A DNA stretch of 64,000 bases from Bacteroidia bacterium (GTDB lineage Bacteria > Bacteroidota > Bacteroidia > AKYH767-A > OLB10). The stretch's first letter is position 1; each line of letters begins with the position of its first letter. The position numbers were made by a program, and so were the translations under genes. Location: assembly GCA_037045145.1 (NCBI GenBank), contig JBAOIA010000011.1, forward strand, positions 1,054,001 through 1,118,000, written 5' to 3'. Below are positions 57,012 through 64,000 of this stretch, in pieces. Under the pieces are notes generated by a model. That model did not search any database. It was given only the letters and a program-made list of their open reading frames with translations, and was not told the DNA's origin.

Positions 57012-57089
57012 AAAAGTTACCGACACACAAGTAGCTAACGGTTGGCCTGTGTTAAACCTTAGCTGTTATTTTTCGGTAACTTTTTTTTT
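57012..57089 (+). terminator. Large terminator-like hairpin between two tRNAs
   Basis: A perfect 12-bp outer stem (AAAAGTTACCGA with TCGGTAACTTTT) followed by a T-run, and an inner stem AGCTAA(c)GGTT/AACCTTAGCT. The T-run indicates termination, but the inner structure is larger than a simple terminator needs. Confidence 0.6.
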
Positions 57090-57102
57090 GAAGTTCCTTT
57101 TT

Positions 57103-57189
57103 ATCCGGATGGTGGAACTGGTAGACACGCAGGACTTAAAATCCTGTGGACCTTAAACGTCCGTGTGGGTTCGATTCCCACTCCGGGTA
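57103..57189 (+). tRNA. tRNA-Leu (anticodon TAA)
   Basis: An 87-nt class II tRNA: acceptor ATCCGGA/TCCGGGT (one T-G pair), anticodon stem CAGGA/TCCTG with loop CTTAAAA, long variable arm, T-arm GTGGG-TTCGATT-CCCAC, discriminator A. Its 3' half is the template for the tandem units that follow. Confidence 0.95.
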
Positions 57190-57190
57190 C

Positions 57191-57559
57191 TTTTTTTCTC
57201 ACTAATTTTATAATGTAAAAGCGTTTGTGTGTGTTCTCCGCCTGCGGTGGACCACTCCGGGTACTTTTTTTTTCACTAATTTTATAATATAAAAGCGTTT
57301 GTGTGGGTTCTCCGCCTGCGGTGGACCACTCCGGGTACTTTTTTTCTCACTAATTTTATAATGTAAAAGCGTCTGTGTGTGTTCTCCGCCTGCGGTGGAC
57401 CACTCCGGGTACTTTTTTTCTCACTAATTTTATAATGTAAAAGCGTCTGTGTGGGTTCTCCGCCTGCGGTGGATCACTCCGGGTACTTTTTTTTCACTAA
57501 TTTTATAATATAAAAGCGTTTGTGTGGGTTCTCCGCCTGCGGTGGACCACTCCGGGTAC
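57191..57559 (+). repeat. Five tandem 74-bp units derived from the tRNA-Leu 3' half
   Basis: Units at 57191-57264, 57265-57338, 57339-57412, 57413-57486 and 57487-57559 (the last is 73 bp). Each has a T-run, CACTAATTTTATAAT, then AAAAGCGTnTGTGTGnGTTC, a palindrome TCCGCCTGCGGTGGA, and CACTCCGGGTAC. The parts on either side of the palindrome match the variable arm, T-stem and acceptor 3' strand of tRNA-Leu. Two subtypes alternate (A B A A B by the CTCAC/TTCAC and AATG/AATA differences). Confidence 0.92.
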
Positions 57560-57882
57560 TTTTTTTCTGAATACTATTTTTTTAGACGCCTTATTAAATA
57601 ACTTTTTGGAGCACAAGCTTCAGAAACTTCATCAGTGTTTCTGTCCTGCTGTCGCCCCGGTGCATGGCACCGCTCCCGCACAAAAATCATACAGGTCTCC
57701 ATCAGGGCTATTCGCAGATGCATAGAACATTTTGATGCTGTATATTATTTGGGCTTCACACTTTTCACCTTATCACTTTTTACTTTTACATTGTACGTTA
57801 AGTATTTTATTTTCTGCATACCCTGTGCCATAACTATGTCCCCCACCTGCGTGAAATTGTCACCAACCTTTTGACCATTAAA
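57560..57882. other. Non-coding stretch between repeat array and IS element
   Basis: No supported gene. It has a short GC-rich hairpin (CGGTGC-ATG-GCACCG near 57659-57673) and ends in the left target duplication TTAAA. Short open frames here have no recognisable protein content. Confidence 0.5.
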
Positions 57883-59284
57883 CCGAGATTATGCATTAGA
57901 AAAAGAATAAGGAGCGGTTATTTTAGGTATCGTATCAAAAAGAGCATCTAACCAACGTCTTTTTTCACCGGTCGCACTTATTTTTAATGTTGTTATTCTG
58001 GCATGTTTTGTAATCCATGCGCCTAATGCAAAGCATTTAAACCGTAAAGTACTTAAAGTGGCTTGAGACTTATGCTTGAGCACTAATTGACGGAACAAAG
58101 CCATTAGATTATATGCCATTAAAATGCTTCTAAATGCAGCTTCTGTTCCCCAAAAATTAGTAGCACAAAATGTTTCTAATCCGAAGTCATATTTTAACTC
58201 CTTAATTCTGTTTTCTGCATCGCCTCGTTGCTTATACATCTCCCATATTTGCTGAGCCGGTAAATCTAAATTTGTAACATAAAGACTATATCGGTAAGAG
58301 TAAATCTGCTCATCAAAAAGCAATAAGCGACCTGTTGCTTTTTTTAGTTTGGTAATATTCTTTCTTACAGCGACCATTCTGCGAGGAGCTTTCCATTCAG
58401 GTGATTGGTAATTAAATTCGCAAATTTCTATTCCGTCTTTAATGCTCACCCATTTTGTTAAGCTTCTCAGTTCTCTTTTTATCGTTGGATAAAATTTAAC
58501 CGCTACCACATAGTTAAGATTTTTTGCTTCGAGTTCGCTCAAAAAATCTTGACTATAAAAACCACTATCGCAACGCACTAAACCTACTTTTTTGTTGCAT
58601 AATATTTCTAAAGTTTCTGCCAAAAATGATTTCGCACTACTGGTTGCTCCTGTATTTCCTTGTCGCATCCAAGCATTAGCTATCATACGTACTTCCGGTA
58701 TAAACGCCAGTAGTGGATGGTGAGAATTGCGGCCGGGTTTCTTTGCGTTATACCCTTTCTTGGCTCCCTCTTGCTCTCCATAGCGTGTTATAACTGTACT
58801 GTCTAAGTCTAAGGTTACATTATTGAATTGTATCTGATTAAAGAACCATTGAAATAAAGGAACAAAGGTTTCTGTATTCCTTTTCCAGTCAAACTTGTGA
58901 AAAAATCTACTGTAGGTACTCTGTGAAGGAGCTTGTTTCCATCCAAAAATTTGTTTCAGTACTTCGTCAAAGCGCAAATAGGCTGAATGACTAAATCTAC
59001 CTGCTCCAATCCAAATACTTGTCCAAAAACACTCTATTATTTGTACCGGATCATAGCCCCGATTAGAGCCTTTATCAGGTAAAGGAAGCTTTGCTAATTC
59101 ATCCTTTATTTTACTCCCGTCAACTAAGTCTTTCATCATCTTCATGCCGCCCCAAGCACTAACTTGATGGTCGCTAAATTCTATCTTATCTATAACACCC
59201 ATATGGTGGAAAGTTTTAAACCCCTAAATATCTGGTATTATTACCGTTTATTCAAAATTAATTTACCCTAATGCATAATCTCGG
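57883..59284 (-). mobile_element. IS1380-family insertion sequence, complete
   Basis: 1402 bp bounded by perfect 17-bp terminal inverted repeats (CCGAGATTATGCATTAG at 57883-57899 and its complement at 59268-59284). It is flanked by a 5-bp direct repeat TTAAA (57878-57882 and 59285-59289), the target duplication. It contains one intact transposase, so it looks recent and possibly active. Confidence 0.9.
57889..59202 (-). CDS. IS1380-family DDE transposase
   Basis: A 437-residue transposase with RNase H-like fold. Acidic residues are seen in VTLDLDSTVITRYG, VRCDSGFYSQ and RGDAENRIKELKYD. The segment EQEGAKKGYNAKKPGRNSHH is typical of IS1380 (cited in part of the family signature). No frameshift or truncation; the stop codon lies within the left terminal inverted repeat. 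Confidence 0.92.
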   Translation of the reverse strand: MGVIDKIEFSDHQVSAWGGMKMMKDLVDGSKIKDELAKLPLPDKGSNRGYDPVQIIECFWTSIWIGAGRFSHSAYLRFDEVLKQIFGWKQAPSQSTYSRFFHKFDWKRNTETFVPLFQWFFNQIQFNNVTLDLDSTVITRYGEQEGAKKGYNAKKPGRNSHHPLLAFIPEVRMIANAWMRQGNTGATSSAKSFLAETLEILCNKKVGLVRCDSGFYSQDFLSELEAKNLNYVVAVKFYPTIKRELRSLTKWVSIKDGIEICEFNYQSPEWKAPRRMVAVRKNITKLKKATGRLLLFDEQIYSYRYSLYVTNLDLPAQQIWEMYKQRGDAENRIKELKYDFGLETFCATNFWGTEAAFRSILMAYNLMALFRQLVLKHKSQATLSTLRFKCFALGAWITKHARITTLKISATGEKRRWLDALFDTIPKITAPYSFSNA

Positions 59285-59369
59285 TTAAACAGCTATTAAG
59301 CCATAAAAGTCACTTGAAAGCAGTTGGTCATTTTGATAATTCGCACAAAAATCATTAACTTTGTTTATT

Positions 59370-59444
59370 AGATAACCCCCACTCCTAAAGGCGCAAAGCC
59401 AACATACGGTTGTTGTATTGGCGGAGGGTATAAGCGAGTTATCT
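59370..59444 (+). repeat. attC-like recombination site A
   Basis: The ends AGATAAC (59370-59376) and GTTATCT (59438-59444) are perfect complements, like the R'' and R' boxes of integron attC sites. Inside, CC-a-CTCC pairs with GGAGGG leaving one unpaired base, and GCCAACATAC pairs with GTATTGGC. Its right half GGAGGGTATAAGCGAGTTAT closely resembles the right half of site C (61724-61743). Confidence 0.55.
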
Positions 59445-59488
59445 GCAACCCTATGGCGATAGTGCTAACATCAAATAGACGAGCAATT

Positions 59489-60274
59489 ATGAAAGGAAAA
59501 AACAAATTCACGACAGCAGAGATTGATGAAATCAAACGACTCATCAATAAGAAAATTGTTGCAACTAAAGACGAACAGAAACGTATTCGTGACAGAATTC
59601 GTGACATCGGCTTTTACTTTTCGGACTACAGTTCAAAGAAAGGTTATACCGTTGCTGACTTGGAAGAACTCATTCGTGCTGGAGTAATTAAAGTTGTTGA
59701 CGATAGTTATAATTCAGCTTCACCAACAGTTGTCAAGAAAAATATTCAAAGACTTACTACAGCCTCTTCGGTTCGGACAACTTCAACTTCTCATTCAAAG
59801 AAATCTCTTGCTCCTCTCGTTTGGGACAACACAGAGATTTTAATTTTAGGAACAATGCCAGGCGATCGTTCACTTGAACTTGGAGAATATTATGCACACC
59901 CACAAAACAGGTTTTGGAAAATTATTTCGACAATTACTAACAATACATTGCCATTAACCTATTTAGGCAAAAAGGAACTTTTAATAAAAACCAAAATTGG
60001 AGTTTGGGACGTTGCCCACAAAGCAAATAGAAAAGGTAGCCTTGACAGTGCAATTGAAGACGAAGAACCAAACGACTTGGTTGGCTTTATTGAATGTCAT
60101 AAGAATTTAAAAATTATTGGTTTCAATGGGACAAAATCCGAAGCACTTTTCGACAAGTATTTTGACAGGAAAAATGATTTAAAATATATTTCTTTACCAA
60201 GCACAAGTCCTGCAAACACAGGTATTGAATTTGACAACATTTACAAATTATGGCGACAAATTTTAGCCAAGTAA
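59489..60274 (+). CDS. DNA-deoxyinosine glycosylase-like protein with N-terminal helical module
   Basis: 261 residues from ATG 59489. Residues 1-70 form a helical module (FTTAEIDEIKRLIN..GFYFSDYSS), 71-108 a Ser/Thr-rich linker, and 117-261 a UDG-superfamily domain. The latter shows ILGTMPGDRS, EYYAHPQNRFW (Asn140) and SLPSTSPAN (about 235-243), which fit the hypoxanthine-DNA glycosylase group (family 6). It should remove deaminated purines from DNA. An ATG at 59453 is an alternative, but that stretch resembles the untranslated leader before the OLD gene. Confidence 0.8.
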   Translation: MKGKNKFTTAEIDEIKRLINKKIVATKDEQKRIRDRIRDIGFYFSDYSSKKGYTVADLEELIRAGVIKVVDDSYNSASPTVVKKNIQRLTTASSVRTTSTSHSKKSLAPLVWDNTEILILGTMPGDRSLELGEYYAHPQNRFWKIISTITNNTLPLTYLGKKELLIKTKIGVWDVAHKANRKGSLDSAIEDEEPNDLVGFIECHKNLKIIGFNGTKSEALFDKYFDRKNDLKYISLPSTSPANTGIEFDNIYKLWRQILAK

Positions 60275-60299
60275 TTAACGAACAACTAAGAACCACTGG

Positions 60300-60390
60300 C
60301 TATAACAAATAAATTGGCAATATAGCTTGAAAAGTGCTGTAATTGAGATTATGTTCGAGAGTGAACGGTAAGAGCTCTTTTCAATCCTGT
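60300..60390 (+). repeat. Possible degenerate cassette boundary B
   Basis: CTATAAC (60300-60306) resembles an R'' box, GCTATA/TATAGC forms a small inverted repeat (60299-60326), and TTGAAAAG pairs with CTTTTCAA about 45 nt later. No clear R' partner was found, so the boundary between the first two cassettes is uncertain. Confidence 0.3.
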
Positions 60391-60494
60391 CATTCGGTAT
60401 GCTAAAAGTCAACCATCGTTAATTGGCATGAAAAGAGTAGTAACTTTAACAGACCACATTGTAGCATTAGACAGATTTAGACTTTTAATGAAAA

Positions 60495-61595
60495 ATGAAG
60501 AATTATTATTATATACTCGGAGTAACACAATCATCATCTTCAGACGAAATTAAAAAAGCTTATAGAAAGTTATCTGTCAAATTTCATCCTGACAAAAACG
60601 ATGGAGATATCTTTTTTGAAGAAAGGTTTAAAGAAATACAAGAAGCTTTTGAAATTCTATCAAATGAACTTCAACGTAGGTACTACGACATTCAATATTT
60701 AACTTTTTTTACAAAACAAAATTCGAGTTTTAATTTTAAGAATTATGAAGAACAAATACGAAAGGAGTATGAAACATTAATTCAAAAGGAAAGAGAATTG
60801 TTAAAAAACAAGGAAAATGAATTAAAGAAAAAAGAGGAGCAATTAAAATCCAAACAAAAGGATTATGATTCAAAAACTTCAGACTATGCAAGTCAATCAA
60901 AGAGAATATGTGAAGACCAATATAAATCAAAGTTTGAAGAATTAAAAAGGGAAAAAGAAGAAATTGAAAAATTGAAATCAAAGCTAAATAGGAAAAATAT
61001 TGAAAAAAAGCAAAGTTCACATAAAAGCACATTACTAGTACTCTCGATTACGTGTTTACTTCTTATTATATCAAGTATATTTTTATATAATAAATCACAA
61101 TTTAAATTACCTGAAAATAGCAATCCTATAAATTTGGACTCTGAAAATGTCATTAATATTGACTCTCCTCCTAAATTAAGTAGAATTGAAACAATACGTG
61201 CAGCTTATGCAAAAATTAATGGCTGTAAAAACTGTACTGATAAAGAATATAAATCATCCTGTGGTTGGTTAAGTTTAAGATATGAAAAGGACATTCTAAA
61301 TAAAATAACAATTTCGGAAGACGTTGTAGGTGACTTTACAATTGCTCGTGAATTTTATCTAAATAATATGGATTTGCTTTTTATTTATGAAATAATTGTT
61401 GATAGAGATGGAATTAAAACCGAAAATAGATATTATTTCGAAAACAATAAAATAATTAGACAAATAACACCCAATTCGAAAAGTCAATTTAGTTTTGTTT
61501 CTAATGAGACTGATTTGATTTATATTCTTAATGAAATAATCGAGAGAAACAATAATGGCAATGGATATGACGACATTCTTAGAGAATGTGGATAG
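60495..61595 (+). CDS. J-domain protein with coiled coil and membrane anchor
   Basis: 366 residues: an N-terminal J-domain (1-68) with intact HPD at 31-33, a long charged coiled coil (about 85-172), one transmembrane segment (about 179-198, LVLSITCLLLIISSIFL) and a C-terminal domain of about 165 residues that I do not recognise. The J-domain should call on DnaK at the membrane. Orientation puts the J-domain in the cytosol and the C-terminal domain outside. It lacks the Gly/Phe and zinc regions of true DnaJ. It sits in a cassette-like setting, with no chaperone genes nearby. Confidence 0.85.
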   Translation: MKNYYYILGVTQSSSSDEIKKAYRKLSVKFHPDKNDGDIFFEERFKEIQEAFEILSNELQRRYYDIQYLTFFTKQNSSFNFKNYEEQIRKEYETLIQKERELLKNKENELKKKEEQLKSKQKDYDSKTSDYASQSKRICEDQYKSKFEELKREKEEIEKLKSKLNRKNIEKKQSSHKSTLLVLSITCLLLIISSIFLYNKSQFKLPENSNPINLDSENVINIDSPPKLSRIETIRAAYAKINGCKNCTDKEYKSSCGWLSLRYEKDILNKITISEDVVGDFTIAREFYLNNMDLLFIYEIIVDRDGIKTENRYYFENNKIIRQITPNSKSQFSFVSNETDLIYILNEIIERNNNGNGYDDILRECG

Positions 61596-61661
61596 TGTAT
61601 AATTAATAAATTGTATGTTGTTTGAACAACTTTAGAATTTTGTTTAATAATTTTACATTAG

Positions 61662-61744
61662 GTATAATCCACTAATCGGTTTCGCTTATCCACCAAAATA
61701 TGTTGAATAAGCGAAACAATGTAGCGGGTATAAACAAGTTATAT
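61662..61744 (+). repeat. attC-like recombination site C
   Basis: Left box GTATAAT (61662-61668) and right box GTTATAT (61738-61744) pair with two wobble pairs. An inner perfect 11-bp stem GTTTCGCTTAT/ATAAGCGAAAC (61679-61689 and 61706-61716) caps the structure. The right half matches site A. The sequence GTTATATGCC at its end is the exact complement of GGCATATAAC after the next gene. Confidence 0.6.
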
Positions 61745-61787
61745 GCCATTTTAGAACGACATCGAGCATACAAATAACAGCAACAAA

Positions 61788-63485
61788 ATGAAAATTGAAA
61801 GAATAAAAATATCAAACTACAAAACGCTTGACAACATTGACATCAGTGTAAATACATTCTATACTGCAATTTGCGGAAAAAATAATGCTGGAAAATCTTC
61901 ATTAATTCAAGCTGTTAGAAGTATTCTTGGTTTCGACCTTAGTCCATTTGAAGATGCTTCGGACTTTGAAGTAAATCATAAAGACGATTATACAATTTGG
62001 AAAACAGATAAAACTCAACCAATTGAATTTTGCATTCACGTTAGACTTTTCAACTTAACAGACAGCGGACTAATAAAATTCATTGAGACATTTGCCAAAT
62101 CAGAAAATACTGACAGTATACCTAAACAAGACAACTATTGTTTAATAATTTCTGTTCGCTTTCATAAAGAGAAGAATGTACCCGAAATAGAAATCATTTT
62201 TGAAAATAAGAAATTAGAAGAATTTCCTGCAAGAGAAGTTCTATCAAAAATTAGAAACTCAAAAACACTTCTCTTTCACAACTCAACTGAAGTTACAAGA
62301 AACTATGGAAGGTTTCACGGTTATTTTGACGACTTCACACAGGCTGAAAGAACTTCAATTAAAGGCAAAAGAGAAGTTTTACAAAAAGAATTTAAGAAAA
62401 TTTCAGAAAGACATAAAAAAGATTTGACGGACTTACTTGGTAGATTAAATGAAAAATATGATATCAATTTAACTGTTCCTGGTTTCAACTTTGACCGTGT
62501 CCCTTATGAAATTTCTCTTGGTGAGAAAGACTTTGATATCCCATTGGATAGCTGGGGAAGCGGAACTAAAAATCGAACTCTTATTCTTAAAAGTTTGTTC
62601 AATGCCAAGAAATTTTTAGAAACATCAGAGAACTCATCAAAAATTGCACCTATCGTTTTAATTGAAGAACCAGAAAGTTTTTTACACCCGTCTGCACAAG
62701 CTGAGTTTGGTAAAATCCTTCAAGACCTTGCGACCGAATTTCAAATTCAAATCATTACAACAACACACAGTCCATTTTTACTTTCAAGTCTTGATGACCC
62801 AACTTCAAATATTTTGCTTGAAAGAAAGGTTGATAAAAAGAAATTGAGAGAGACAGTTAAAGTTGATACTTCAGGTCCTGATTGGAAAAAACCTTTTGCA
62901 TTAGCACTTGGAATTGAAGGTCCAGAATTTGACAATATTAGAAATGTGTTTTTTAGTCAATCAAGCACTTTGCTTTTGGTTGAAGGTGATACAGACAAGG
63001 AATATTTGGAACTTTTACGTAATGAAGAACACGGTAAAAACAAACTCGATTTTGACGGAGAAATTTTTCCATACAATGGTTTTGGGACACTCAATAACAC
63101 CGTAATGATGAAGTTCCTTAAAGAAAAATACAATAAACTAATAATTACTTTTGACTTAGACGCCTTTAGTCAAGTAAAAAACAGCTTGACAAGTTTGAAA
63201 TTTGAAAGTGAAAAAGATTATTTCAAAGTAGGACAAGACAAAGGTGGCAAAAGAGCAATTGAAGGTTTGCTTCCTGACAGTATTTGCAATGCAGTTTGGA
63301 CAGCAAATACCGAATTAGTTCATCAGCTTCAATCAGACAATAAGGAAGAAGCAGCATCGGCTAAGAAACAACTAAAAAACTTATATCTAGGAGAATTTAA
63401 AAGTAAGGCAAAAGCTGGAAATGAGTTTTATGGAGAGTTCTATAAATTGACAGCAAAACTGAACAAGGCATTTCGTGACAAATAG
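61788..63485 (+). CDS. OLD-family ATP-dependent nuclease
   Basis: 565 residues. N-terminal ABC-type ATPase: Walker A GKNNAGKSS (30-38), signature-like DSWGSGTKNR, Walker B IVLIEEPESFLHP (about 289-301) and switch His in TTHSPF (about 325). C-terminal TOPRIM domain: Glu in LLLVEGDTDKEYL (about 399) and DLDA (about 456). The architecture is that of OLD proteins, several of which act against phages (P2 Old, GajA of Gabija). No UvrD-like helicase follows, so this is a solitary, class 1-like form. Defence is inferred. Confidence 0.88.
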   Translation: MKIERIKISNYKTLDNIDISVNTFYTAICGKNNAGKSSLIQAVRSILGFDLSPFEDASDFEVNHKDDYTIWKTDKTQPIEFCIHVRLFNLTDSGLIKFIETFAKSENTDSIPKQDNYCLIISVRFHKEKNVPEIEIIFENKKLEEFPAREVLSKIRNSKTLLFHNSTEVTRNYGRFHGYFDDFTQAERTSIKGKREVLQKEFKKISERHKKDLTDLLGRLNEKYDINLTVPGFNFDRVPYEISLGEKDFDIPLDSWGSGTKNRTLILKSLFNAKKFLETSENSSKIAPIVLIEEPESFLHPSAQAEFGKILQDLATEFQIQIITTTHSPFLLSSLDDPTSNILLERKVDKKKLRETVKVDTSGPDWKKPFALALGIEGPEFDNIRNVFFSQSSTLLLVEGDTDKEYLELLRNEEHGKNKLDFDGEIFPYNGFGTLNNTVMMKFLKEKYNKLIITFDLDAFSQVKNSLTSLKFESEKDYFKVGQDKGGKRAIEGLLPDSICNAVWTANTELVHQLQSDNKEEAASAKKQLKNLYLGEFKSKAKAGNEFYGEFYKLTAKLNKAFRDK

Positions 63486-63491
63486 AAAAAC

Positions 63492-63633
63492 GGCATATAA
63501 CAGCAGTTTGGCAAAATGGCGGGTTTAGTGCTAAATTCAATTTCAGTAATTCCATTGAACATTTGTGCAAAGTTGAACATTTGTGCTTCGATAAATAAAC
63601 TCCGCCACTTCGCAAAGCTGCAAAACGTCAGGC
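63492..63633 (+). repeat. attC-like recombination site D, right end disrupted
   Basis: It opens with GGCATATAAC (63492-63501). AGCAGTTTGGCAAAATGGCG then pairs imperfectly with CCGCCACTTCGCAAAGCTGC near 63602-63621. The expected closing box GTTATATGCC is missing; the sequence instead passes into the likely end of an IS element. Confidence 0.5.
63555..63586 (+). repeat. Short direct repeat in site D
   Basis: TTGAACATTTGTGC occurs twice, at 63555-63568 and 63573-63586, with a 4-nt spacer. It lies in the loop of the attC-like hairpin. Confidence 0.8.
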
Positions 63634-63716
63634 TGTGAAAAAAGTCATTTTCTTTTAAAATACTGCTTTTAAAATTAATGTAGAAGTGCTCTTCTCTGTT
63701 TTAAGATGGCTTGATT

Positions 63717-64000
63717 TTATGCAGCGATATTTTCTTGGAAAAAATTAATGGGCGTATATTGGCTTATCAGCCGCGGCTGATGAAGTCTACTTTTAATTGA
63801 AAAATATCCTCCTGGATACTTTGGTGTCCAATTTTTCAGCACTTCCATCAGTCTATCAAAGCCTAAGATGTTCTTGGCGCGTTTTATATTGTAAACAGTC
63901 ATGATGAGTGCCAGCTCTCCATTCACTTTTTTTAATCCTCTCAAATTGGTGTAATACAAATTCCACTGCCGTTTGATTGTGCCAAAGATATGTTCGTTTA
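63717..64000 (-). CDS. Transposase C-terminus (IS1182-like), rest beyond window
   Basis: The frame stays open to the right edge and reads NEHIFGTIKRQWN then YYTNLRGLKKVNGELALI and VYNIKRAKNILGF. This pattern of a final catalytic Glu (HIFGTIKR) followed by RG-x-x-x-V-x-x-E and YNxKR is typical of the C-terminus of IS1182/IS5-type DDE transposases. Only about 94 residues are visible, so the family is tentative. No stop or shift is seen. Confidence 0.75.
   Translation of the reverse strand, partial: NEHIFGTIKRQWNLYYTNLRGLKKVNGELALIMTVYNIKRAKNILGFDRLMEVLKNWTPKYPGGYFSIKSRLHQPRLISQYTPINFFQENIAA

Noticed and set aside
57191..57559. CRISPR array
   Set aside because: The whole 74-bp unit repeats, including what would be the spacers, and no cas genes are near. 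The units match tRNA-Leu.
57522..57874. Two small open frames after the repeat array
   Set aside because: They start inside the repeat or run through low-information sequence, overlap each other in different frames and resemble no protein I know.
60736..61153. Minus-strand frames opposite the J-domain gene
   Set aside because: They mirror the AAA/GAA-rich coiled-coil codons and read as Phe/Leu/Ser-rich low complexity, so they are shadows.
61617..61630. Terminator GTTGTT-TG-AACAAC after the J-domain gene
   Set aside because: A 2-nt loop and no proper T-run make it too weak to call.
61788..63485. Gabija defence system
   Set aside because: Only the OLD-like component is present. No UvrD-like helicase follows; the next feature is a recombination-like site and a transposase.
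59290..63700. Complete integron
   Set aside because: No integron integrase gene or attI-type site could be found, so only a cassette-like array is claimed.

Overview
The window is a chromosomal segment from a member of the Bacteroidota, probably an uncultured relative of the Chitinophagia/Sphingobacteriia. The DNA is AT-rich. Evidence for the phylum: a MurF-alanine racemase fusion (33629-36130), a secreted protein with a type IX secretion sorting domain (24966-29264), a DUF5686 outer-membrane protein, a two-component regulator with a Reg_prop/Y_Y_Y sensor, the order folK then deoxynucleoside kinase, and repeated promoter elements of the Bacteroidota type (TAnnTTTG at -7, sometimes TTTG near -33). 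Shine-Dalgarno sequences are largely absent.

Positions 1-56845 are a core region. 1-3821 (minus) carries DUF1015, serA, serC, a secreted protein and a ferredoxin, facing a LuxC-type acyl-CoA reductase. 4989-9478 has an M49 lipoprotein peptidase, a small secreted protein and an ECF sigma factor with its probable anti-sigma factor. 9876-13341 is the class I ribonucleotide reductase nrdB-nrdA. 14049-18540 is a MarR regulator divergent from an EmrA-EmrB-TolC efflux operon. 18704-24879 has cyanophycinase, dnaE, trxA and a DUF58 protein. 24966-40329 holds a large T9SS cargo, a GNAT acetyltransferase, a DUF255 thioredoxin-like protein, a membrane phosphoesterase, murF-alr, tdk, a glycosyltransferase and a DUF5686 protein. 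40389-49088 is one signalling cluster (TPR kinase, MORN/zinc protein, propeller kinase, single receiver, receiver-kinase-receiver hybrid). 49139-56845 holds sppA, folK, dNK, an OmpA-type protein, an SPOUT methyltransferase and mutS.

From 56933 the character changes. tRNA-Gly and tRNA-Leu are followed by five tandem 74-bp units, each ending in a modified copy of the tRNA-Leu 3' half, and then by a complete IS1380-family element with a 5-bp target duplication. After it come three same-strand genes (DNA-deoxyinosine glycosylase-like, DnaJ-coiled coil-membrane protein, OLD-family ATPase/nuclease). They are separated by hairpin sites with complementary ends such as GTTATATGCC and GGCATATAAC. This looks like a cassette array of integron type without an integrase in view. 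The window ends in a second, incomplete transposase.

The most unusual parts are the tRNA-derived tandem array (57153-57559) and the cassette-like island (59370-63633). Both rest on patterns visible in the sequence, but their interpretation is inference.
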